Source of the DNA: JAQVHD01 sp035369485
GTDB taxonomy: Bacteria > Patescibacteriota > Minisyncoccia > UBA6257 > JAAZHW01
Direction of reading: 5' to 3'
DNA length: 7,466 bases
Assembly: GCA_035369485.1 (NCBI GenBank)
Contig: DAOSMC010000018.1
Coordinates: 1 to 7,466, forward strand
A model generated the notes under the pieces. The model saw nothing but the letters and a program-made list of their open reading frames with translations, had not been told where the DNA came from and searched no databases. A program made the translations under genes and the position numbers. How positions within the stretch are numbered: the first letter of the stretch is position 1; each line of letters opens with the position of its first letter. This document shows, piece after piece, positions 1 to 5,067 of the stretch.

Positions 1-1914
1 CAAAGAACCTGGCTCATTATTATGGGACTTGTTTCTTTGGTTGTTTTTCTTTGGGTACAAACTCGAGGTTCAATTATTGGTTTAATTGTTGGTTTATTCG
101 CTGCTCTCATTGTTTCTATTTTTACTATTCCTAATAAAATTTATAAGAAATTTGCTATGATTGGTGCTGGTGTCATTGTTTTGATGGGCATTCTTTTTTT
201 TGTTTTTCAACCGCAAATTCAGCAGAGTCGGATTAGCCAAGAAATTCCTTTCGTTGGGCGGTTAGCCAGCATTTCTTTATCTGACGCTTCAACGCGAGCG
301 CGCATTTTAAATTGGCAGCGAAGCTTTAATTGGTGGAAAGAACGTCCAATTTTTGGTTATGGTCAAGATATGTTTTATCAAGTATTTGATAAAAATTATA
401 GCGGTGATGATTTTGCTTTGAGTCGGGAGCGTTTTGATAGAGCCCATAATAAATTTTTTGATGTTTTGCTAATGAATGGCGCTGTGGGTTTTTTGGCTTA
501 TTTATTTTTGCTTGGTGTCGTTGGCTATCTGATTATTTTGAAAATTAAAAAGTGTCAAACTATTAATGACCGCTTTGCTTGGATTTCTATTTTTGGCTTA
601 TTTATTGCTTATTTAGTCCACAACTTTTTTGTTTTTGACACACCGGCGAATTCAATCTTCTTCTATTTTTTTCTAGCTTTTCTTAATATTGAAACGTGGG
701 ATTTACAGAAAAGGAAAATGTTATCTGAGGAAAAAAAGGTGGCAGATTCAAAACGCGTGCCCATTAAATCGTCAATCACTGCAGCGAAGTTTGGTTCTAC
801 ACAAATATTAATTCTCATCATCGCTTTGTTAGGGGCTAGTTTTGTTTTTTATCATGTTGATGCGAAACCCTTTAAAGCTGCCTCTTTAATGTATCAAGCT
901 AATCAAATTCGGCCTAATCAAGTGAAAGATGTGTTTGCTGTTTTTCAAAAAGCAGTTAATTATAACACTTTTCTTAATACTGAAATTAAAAAACCCTGGG
1001 CTGATTATTTTCATTCCTATCTTGTTTATGTTCAACAAGGCAAAATCGAAGCCAACAAAGAGGATGTTGTTTGGGCGTACGAACAAATTAAAGACAATTT
1101 ACTTTCTGGTTATGCTCATGAACCAATGATTGATTTTTATGTTTATTTAGCCAATATCGCTATACGAATGTCTGATTTGAGCCTTTTTTCATCAGAAGAA
1201 CAGGCGGATTATTGGGAAGAAGCGGAAGCATTTTTTGAATTTATAGCTACCAATTGGCCGAAGCGAACAGATTTATATATTAATGCCGCATTTTTTGCGC
1301 CAGATGATGCTACTCGGCAAAAATGGCTTGATCGTATAATTGCCAGTACTCCCAAGTATGCGCCAGCGCTCTGGCTTAAAGGAGTTTCTCTTATCAAGCA
1401 GGAGGGTGATGCTCAGGAAATTTATGATATGTTAAGTCGGGCATTAGATAACGATTATCAATTTGTATTTAGCAATAATTCTGATTTTATTTTTTCTGCT
1501 CAAGACCAATTGGTTAATCTTAAAAAAGAGGGTAAGCTTCTGCAATTAATTGATCAAGGAATTATTGAGGAAGAAAAAATTTTGGCTAATCAAAAATTAA
1601 ATGCCTTTGAAAAGAATTTACATACCCAAAAGCTTAAAAGTTTAGTTGATTTGGGCATTTTGATGGAAATTATCAATCCCAATCCTACCAATGAAGATTT
1701 AGAGCATTTAATTACCTATTTAGATAAAGCCGATGCGTTGCAAAAAAATCGCATTGAGGTGTTAGTAAAATACGCAGCAGCTTATGCTCAATTGCATAAT
1801 AAAGAAAAAGCTATTGAATATGCCAGTAAAGTAAAGGAAATAGATTCTCGTTATGCGACTGATGTAGAAGTGTTTATCAAGATCGTTGAAGAAGAAAAGT
1901 GGGATCAGCTGTAA
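1..1914 (+). CDS. O-antigen ligase (Wzy_C-like) family membrane protein with long C-terminal helical/TPR-like tail, 5'-truncated
   Basis: The frame is open from base 1, so the gene starts upstream; the ATG at 22 is probably internal. Residues below count from that Met. The membrane part has hydrophobic segments near 1-12, 16-36, 44-62, 155-174, 186-204 and 210-222. It carries features typical of the Wzy_C/O-antigen ligase superfamily: TRGSIIG near 14-20, then R-x-x-x-W with PIFGYG (about 94-114) and RAHNKFFDVLLMNGAVGF (140-157). Such proteins join or polymerise lipid-linked glycans on the outer face of the cytoplasmic membrane. A further membrane segment (about 261-278) is followed by about 350 soluble residues, rich in amphipathic helices and ending in a TPR-like repeat (about 585-620). 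This tail probably lies outside the cytoplasm. The family call is fairly firm. Whether it is a ligase, a polymerase or a protein O-glycosyltransferase cannot be decided. No glycosyltransferase neighbour is visible. Confidence 0.82.
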   Translation, partial: QRTWLIIMGLVSLVVFLWVQTRGSIIGLIVGLFAALIVSIFTIPNKIYKKFAMIGAGVIVLMGILFFVFQPQIQQSRISQEIPFVGRLASISLSDASTRARILNWQRSFNWWKERPIFGYGQDMFYQVFDKNYSGDDFALSRERFDRAHNKFFDVLLMNGAVGFLAYLFLLGVVGYLIILKIKKCQTINDRFAWISIFGLFIAYLVHNFFVFDTPANSIFFYFFLAFLNIETWDLQKRKMLSEEKKVADSKRVPIKSSITAAKFGSTQILILIIALLGASFVFYHVDAKPFKAASLMYQANQIRPNQVKDVFAVFQKAVNYNTFLNTEIKKPWADYFHSYLVYVQQGKIEANKEDVVWAYEQIKDNLLSGYAHEPMIDFYVYLANIAIRMSDLSLFSSEEQADYWEEAEAFFEFIATNWPKRTDLYINAAFFAPDDATRQKWLDRIIASTPKYAPALWLKGVSLIKQEGDAQEIYDMLSRALDNDYQFVFSNNSDFIFSAQDQLVNLKKEGKLLQLIDQGIIEEEKILANQKLNAFEKNLHTQKLKSLVDLGILMEIINPNPTNEDLEHLITYLDKADALQKNRIEVLVKYAAAYAQLHNKEKAIEYASKVKEIDSRYATDVEVFIKIVEEEKWDQL

Positions 1915-1970
1915 AATTAAATTTTCCATTTTTGCTATTTTTAGTAATATATATAAGGTATAAATGATTA

Positions 1971-2009
1971 GTGCGGCGGAAAATTTTCTTTGAAAATTTT
2001 CCGCCGCAC
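1971..2009. repeat. Long perfect hairpin palindrome, copy 1
   Basis: An 18-bp perfect inverted repeat (arms 1971-1988 and 1992-2009) surrounds a 3-base TTT loop. The outer half of each arm is GC-rich (core GCGGCG at 1973-1978) and the inner half is an A4T4 tract closed by C-G. It lies 56 bases past the stop of the first gene. Neither side has the T-run of a normal intrinsic terminator, so stopping transcription is possible but not shown. A second element with the same plan but different sequence lies at 5951-5987, which suggests a dispersed repeat family. Confidence 0.85.
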
Positions 2010-2026
2010 CCCAAACAATTAAAAAG

Positions 2027-2055
2027 TTGCAATTATTGATTTTTTTGTTTAAAAT
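2027..2055 (+). promoter_or_regulatory. Candidate sigma70-type promoter for the thiol-redox operon
   Basis: TTGCAA (2027-2032) and TAAAAT (2050-2055) are 17 bases apart. Transcription would begin near 2062 and give a leader of about 45 bases. That leader has no clear Shine-Dalgarno sequence before the ATG at 2107. The region is very AT-rich, so chance matches are likely and other pairings exist. Confidence 0.4.
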
Positions 2056-2106
2056 TAAAAATAAGATTAAAGTCGTTTTTTATTAGAGACATTTTTAACT
2101 CTCATT

Positions 2107-2904
2107 ATGGAAGAAAATCAATCAGAAAAAATAAAAAAACCAGCAGAAGGCAAAAAGAAAGATCTTGTTTTGCCAATTGCTATTGTTTTGGCTGCTTTAA
2201 TTATTGGAGGAGCAATGGTTTATAGCAAGGGTTTAAGCACGATTGAGTCAGCTGATAGCGCGCTTAATACTTCAAATTCAAATGGCGTTAAATTAGAAAT
2301 TGCTAGCGATCAAGTTTTTTTAGGCAAAGCTGATGCGCCCATTACCATTTTTGAATTTGGCGATTATCAATGCCCCTATTGCAGGCGTTTTCATATGCTT
2401 GCCCATCTTGATTTAGTGAAAGATTATGTTGATTCAGGATTAGCCAAGGTGGTCTTTATGGATTTTCCTTTGCCGGGGCATGAGTTTGCTCAAAAGGCAT
2501 CTGAAGCTGCTTGGTGTGCAAAAGATCAAAATAAATTTTGGGAAATGCACGATGCGCTTTTTGAGAATTCAGGCACAACTAATGGTTTAACGATAGATAA
2601 TATAATTAAATATGCAGGGAATTTAGGCATGGACACACAAATTTTTGAGCAGTGTTTAAACTCAAGCAAATATGCTGCTCGCGTTCAACAGATTTTAGAA
2701 ATGAGTGCTCGCTTGGGCATTCAGGCAACGCCAACAACAATTATTACTAACAAACCATTGCCGTTAGTTCTTGATGCCAAGGCAGTAGTAGCTGCTTATC
2801 AAAGCAGCAATGGCGGGATAGCGAATCTTGGTGACAGCTTTTTAATTATTGGCGCTCAACCTTACAGCACTATTAAGTCGGTAATAGATTCATTAGTAAA
2901 ATAA
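2107..2904 (+). CDS. Membrane-anchored DsbA-like thiol:disulfide oxidoreductase
   Basis: The product has 265 residues. A Lys-rich cytoplasmic start (1-19) leads to one membrane segment (about 20-39), then a linker (40-65) and a DsbA-like thioredoxin-fold domain outside the membrane. The redox motif is C89-P-Y-C92 in the context FEFGDYQCPYC. T208-P209 fits the cis-proline site that faces the active site. The ASEAAWCAKDQNKFWEMHDALF stretch (131-152) and C183 are typical of the helical insertion; C137 and C183 may form a second disulfide. The likely role is making or rearranging disulfides in exported proteins. Between ATPTTIIT (207-214) and FLIIGAQP (245-252) there are about 28 more residues than usual. 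No clear ribosome site precedes the ATG. It overlaps the glutaredoxin gene by one base (TAATG), so they are probably co-transcribed. No DsbB/VKOR partner is in view. Confidence 0.88.
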   Translation: MEENQSEKIKKPAEGKKKDLVLPIAIVLAALIIGGAMVYSKGLSTIESADSALNTSNSNGVKLEIASDQVFLGKADAPITIFEFGDYQCPYCRRFHMLAHLDLVKDYVDSGLAKVVFMDFPLPGHEFAQKASEAAWCAKDQNKFWEMHDALFENSGTTNGLTIDNIIKYAGNLGMDTQIFEQCLNSSKYAARVQQILEMSARLGIQATPTTIITNKPLPLVLDAKAVVAAYQSSNGGIANLGDSFLIIGAQPYSTIKSVIDSLVK

Positions 2905-3149
2905 TGATTAAAATTTATTCAACCCCCAGTTGTCCTTATTGTCATTTAGCCAAAGATTTTTTCCAACAAAACAATATTGAATTTGAAGATTTTAATGTTG
3001 CTGAAGATGAAAAGGCCTTACAGGAAATGGTTAGTAAAAGCGGCCAAATGGGCGTGCCGGTAATTGATATTGATGGAGAAATTATTGTGGGATTTAATCG
3101 GGCAGAAATAGAAAGAATTTTGAAAGAGAAAGGGTTAAGTAAAAATTAA
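2904..3149 (+). CDS. Glutaredoxin-like small thiol oxidoreductase (YruB/NrdH-like)
   Basis: The product has 81 residues, a normal length for a minimal glutaredoxin, with no signal peptide, so it should be cytoplasmic. It begins with a beta strand (IKIYST) and the redox motif C10-P-Y-C13. The GVPVIDIDGEIIVGF stretch (50-64) supplies the cis-proline P52 and the G-F turn seen in glutaredoxin-like and NrdH-like proteins. Expected work is thiol-disulfide exchange with a cytoplasmic substrate such as ribonucleotide reductase; the substrate cannot be read from the sequence. The start is set by the TAATG overlap with the upstream DsbA-like gene. There is no ribosome site of its own, so translation is probably coupled. 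Pairing a reductant-type protein with a disulfide-forming one suggests a shared thiol-redox operon, although they would act on opposite sides of the membrane. Confidence 0.88.
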   Translation: MIKIYSTPSCPYCHLAKDFFQQNNIEFEDFNVAEDEKALQEMVSKSGQMGVPVIDIDGEIIVGFNRAEIERILKEKGLSKN

Positions 3150-3229
3150 GAAATATTGTTAGAAAATCTAAATCAGTTGGAATCCCTTCGGAAATTGTTT
3201 ATGCAGTCAGCAGTTTTTTAAAATTTTAC

Positions 3230-3258
3230 TTGTTGTTATTTTGAAAACATTTTATAAT
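3230..3258 (+). promoter_or_regulatory. Promoter of the histidine kinase gene, predicted to make a leaderless mRNA
   Basis: TTGTTG (3230-3235) and a perfect TATAAT (3253-3258) are separated by 17 bases. The usual start distance after the -10 box puts the first transcribed base at about 3264-3266, on or next to the A of the ATG at 3265. There is no Shine-Dalgarno sequence ahead of this ATG, which agrees with leaderless initiation. The rest of the spacer 3150-3229 shows nothing I can name. Confidence 0.6.
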
Positions 3259-3264
3259 TAATTT

Positions 3265-4581
3265 ATGAAGAAATTAGGGGTTTATTTAAGCTTACCCGAA
3301 ATGATCCTCTTTTGGATTATGCTCATCGTGATATTGTTTTTGATGGGCGTTATTTTTTATTTTGTTGCTCCGCCATGGAAATGGATAGGAATAGCAGTAG
3401 GTGTTATATTTCTTCTTATTAGTTTTTTTGTTAATTTACGTAATACAATTAAGCATTACAACATATTAGCTGAACGCGAGCAGGTTAGAACGATTATTTC
3501 TCATTTTACAGATGCCATTGTAGCTTATGATCCAGATTTTCGGATTACTGTTTTTAATGCGTCAGCTGAAAACCTCCTTGATTTAAAAGCAAGCGATGTT
3601 TTGAACCAAAAAATAACGCCGGAGTGGGCGAAAAATTCAAAAACTAAATTATTAACACAAGTGCTTTTCCCTAGTTTAGCTCCGGCAATGAGCTGGAAAA
3701 GTGATCCGGCTGTCTTTCCAAATATAATGGATTTATCTTTTACTGATCCAATTTTAGAATTAACAGTAACAACTATTCGCGTAACAGATTCAAAAGGAAA
3801 AATTTTGGGATTTTTTAAAATTATAAAGGATCGCACGCGTGAAGAAGAAATCCTCAAAACTAAATCGGAATTTTTAACTGTAGCAGCTCATCAAATGCGA
3901 ACACCTCTTTCCGGTATTAAGTGGAGTTTAGAGACGCTATTGGGCGAGGGCAATGAAAATTTAACAGAGATGCAGCGTGAACTTTTGCAGAAAAATTTAG
4001 AAGCTACTGATAAAATTTTACGCTTAGCTAACGATCTTTTAGATGTAGCCAATATTGAATCAGGGCGATTTGGCTATGAATTTGTGCAGGCAGATCTGAT
4101 GGATTTAATTCAGAAAAGCATTAGTGATTATCTTTATTTAGCCGATCAACATAAAATTAAAATTTATTTAGAACCACCACCAGATGGATTGGAGCCTTTT
4201 AAATTTGATCCGATGCGTATTAAAATCGTTATTCAAAATTTGTTAGAAAACGCTCTACGTTACAATGTAGAAAATGGGCAGATTATAGTGAAGGTAGAAA
4301 AAAAACCTCCTTATGTTGAGGTATCAGTAAGCGATACGGGCATTGGCATCCCTAAAGATGAATTGCCAAAATTGTTTACTAAATTTTTCCGAGCTAGTAA
4401 TGTATTGAAATACGAAACAGAGGGTACGGGTTTGGGATTGTATATTACCAAAAACATCATTGAAGCGCACGGCGGAAAAATTTGGGCTGAATCAATTGAG
4501 AACCGAGGATCAACTTTTTATTTTACTTTGCCAATGGATGAGAAATTAATTCCCAAACGTCACATCTCTTCGGTAATATAA
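3265..4581 (+). CDS. Membrane PAS-domain sensor histidine kinase
   Basis: The product has 438 residues. Two membrane helices (about 12-33 and 39-57) are joined by a very short loop, so there is almost no extracytoplasmic sensor domain. A PAS domain follows (about 72-190; YDPDFRITVFNASAENLL). The HisKA dimerisation domain holds the phospho-accepting H209 in AAHQMRTPLSGIKW. The ATPase domain shows the N box (QNLLENALRYN, 324-334), G1 (DTGIGIP, 357-363), the F box (FTKFFRAS, 371-378) and G2 (GTGLGLY, 387-393), so it should be an active kinase. The residue after the histidine is Gln rather than the common Glu/Asp; HQ-R-TP versions are known in many kinases. No response regulator lies next to it in this window. 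Sensing is probably through the PAS domain or the membrane itself. The ATG is supported by the promoter position, not by a ribosome site. Confidence 0.92.
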   Translation: MKKLGVYLSLPEMILFWIMLIVILFLMGVIFYFVAPPWKWIGIAVGVIFLLISFFVNLRNTIKHYNILAEREQVRTIISHFTDAIVAYDPDFRITVFNASAENLLDLKASDVLNQKITPEWAKNSKTKLLTQVLFPSLAPAMSWKSDPAVFPNIMDLSFTDPILELTVTTIRVTDSKGKILGFFKIIKDRTREEEILKTKSEFLTVAAHQMRTPLSGIKWSLETLLGEGNENLTEMQRELLQKNLEATDKILRLANDLLDVANIESGRFGYEFVQADLMDLIQKSISDYLYLADQHKIKIYLEPPPDGLEPFKFDPMRIKIVIQNLLENALRYNVENGQIIVKVEKKPPYVEVSVSDTGIGIPKDELPKLFTKFFRASNVLKYETEGTGLGLYITKNIIEAHGGKIWAESIENRGSTFYFTLPMDEKLIPKRHISSVI

Positions 4582-4693
4582 AGTTAAAATTAAAAGAAAC
4601 CGAAGAAAAAAGCAGCGAAGTTGTTAGTGATGATTAGATAAAACCAAAGAGGAATCTAAATTTTTTAAAATTTGTTTTACATTTTAAATAAAA

Positions 4694-4712
4694 GGCTAAA
4701 ATTGATTTAGCC
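4694..4712 (+). terminator. Possible weak terminator after the histidine kinase
   Basis: GGCTAAA (4694-4700) and TTTAGCC (4706-4712) form a 7-bp stem with a 5-base loop, 112 bases past the kinase stop. The following bases are CTTGACTTTTT, a poor T-run that also contains the -35 box of the next promoter. The stem is certain as sequence; its role in termination is a weak guess. The bases between 4582 and 4693 hold nothing I recognise. Confidence 0.3.
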
Positions 4713-4713
4713 C

Positions 4714-4742
4714 TTGACTTTTTGATAAAAATTTGATTTAAT
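4714..4742 (+). promoter_or_regulatory. Strong sigma70-type promoter of the two-gene unknown operon
   Basis: TTGACT (4714-4719) and TTTAAT (4737-4742) are 17 bases apart, each matching five of six consensus positions. This is among the best-scoring promoters in the window. Transcription would begin near 4749-4750, immediately before the hairpin at 4751-4784, leaving a leader of about 64 bases before the ATG at 4814. Confidence 0.6.
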
Positions 4743-4750
4743 AGTATCAG

Positions 4751-4784
4751 TGGGATAAGTTGAAATTTTGATCAACTTGTCTCA
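4751..4784 (+). promoter_or_regulatory. 5'-terminal stem-loop in the leader of the unknown operon
   Basis: Arms 4751-4763 and 4772-4784 pair over 13 positions, two of them G-U, around an 8-base loop. The G-U pairs mean the stem is better as RNA than as DNA. It would sit at or within a couple of bases of the predicted 5' end and leave the downstream A-rich stretch and AGGAGG free. A stem in this position is known in other bacteria to slow mRNA decay; that role here is inferred. Confidence 0.6.
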
Positions 4785-4800
4785 GTTTTAAAAATTTAAA

Positions 4801-4819
4801 AGGAGGTTTAGAGATGAAA
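4801..4819 (+). repeat. Duplicated translation-start element, copy 1 (perfect Shine-Dalgarno plus start)
   Basis: The 19 bases AGGAGGTTTAGAGATGAAA are identical to those at 5049-5067. They hold a perfect AGGAGG (4801-4806), a 7-base spacer and the ATG at 4814. Other starts in the window have no such site, so this fixes the start and suggests strong translation. Confidence 0.85.
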
Positions 4820-5002
4820 TTCTGGCTTTTTTCTTTGATTGGCGTGATTTTTTTATTATTGTTTTTTATCCGTCCTTGGGGACCGGAAAAAGAGTGGCTA
4901 ACAATTGTTACAGCATTAGGTTTTTATTGTTGGTTAGGCTGGCTGTTTGTTCAAGGGCTGAAAGAGGACAAAAATAAAAAGAGAAATAAGCAATCTTGGT
5001 GA
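4814..5002 (+). CDS. Small two-helix membrane protein of unknown function
   Basis: The product has 62 residues. Two hydrophobic segments (about 3-19 and 28-48) are joined by a short loop with R20-P-W-G-P-E. A strongly basic tail follows (EDKNKKRNKQ, 51-60), which should stay in the cytoplasm and place both ends inside. The start is set by a perfect AGGAGG seven bases upstream, and the stop is TGA. It is the first gene of a two-gene unit with its own promoter; the stop lies inside the structured spacer before the second gene. I do not recognise the family. The size and topology would also suit a small accessory subunit or a holin-like protein, but nothing specific supports that. The tryptophan and phenylalanine content is high (six W, nine F). 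Confidence 0.72.
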   Translation: MKFWLFSLIGVIFLLLFFIRPWGPEKEWLTIVTALGFYCWLGWLFVQGLKEDKNKKRNKQSW

Positions 5003-5041
5003 ATCCAGTCGGTTTCAACCCGACGGACCACATCAAGATTG
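4991..5041 (+). promoter_or_regulatory. Extended stem-loop in the spacer between the two unknown genes
   Basis: An 8-bp perfect outer stem (4991-4998 with 5034-5041) leads through a 2-base bulge to GTG/CAC (4999-5001 with 5029-5031). A small internal loop, TCC/GGA (5004-5006 with 5025-5027), a bulged A5007 and a 5-bp stem (5008-5012 with 5020-5024) follow, ending in a 7-base loop. The upstream stop codon (5000-5002) is inside the fold, and it ends 7 bases before the AGGAGG at 5049. Ribosomes finishing the first gene would open it, so a coupling or attenuation role is plausible but inferred. Confidence 0.55.
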
Positions 5042-5048
5042 AGATTAT

Positions 5049-5067
5049 AGGAGGTTTAGAGATGAAA
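5049..5067 (+). repeat. Duplicated translation-start element, copy 2 (perfect Shine-Dalgarno plus start)
   Basis: This is the exact 19-base match to 4801-4819, with AGGAGG at 5049-5054 and the ATG at 5062. It decides the start of the second gene. The frame can be extended upstream to a TTG at 4996, but that codon lies inside the preceding gene and has no ribosome site. Confidence 0.85.

Noticed and set aside
1971..2009. Reading the first long hairpin as an intrinsic terminator
   Set aside because: Neither strand has a T-run after the stem, unlike the clear terminator at 5889-5927. The shared design with 5951-5987 fits a repeat element better.
3525..3857. A 110-codon open frame on the minus strand inside the histidine kinase
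   Set aside because: It is antisense to the PAS region of a clear kinase gene, with no start signals and no domain.
4899..4910. 12-base perfect palindrome TAACAATTGTTA as a possible operator
   Set aside because: It lies inside the small membrane gene, away from any promoter. A single AT-rich 12-base palindrome is expected by chance in a window of this size.
4996..5061. Upstream extension of the unknown CDS to a TTG start
   Set aside because: The TTG lies within the previous gene, has no ribosome site and would put the spacer hairpin in the coding part. The duplicated AGGAGG element points to the ATG at 5062.
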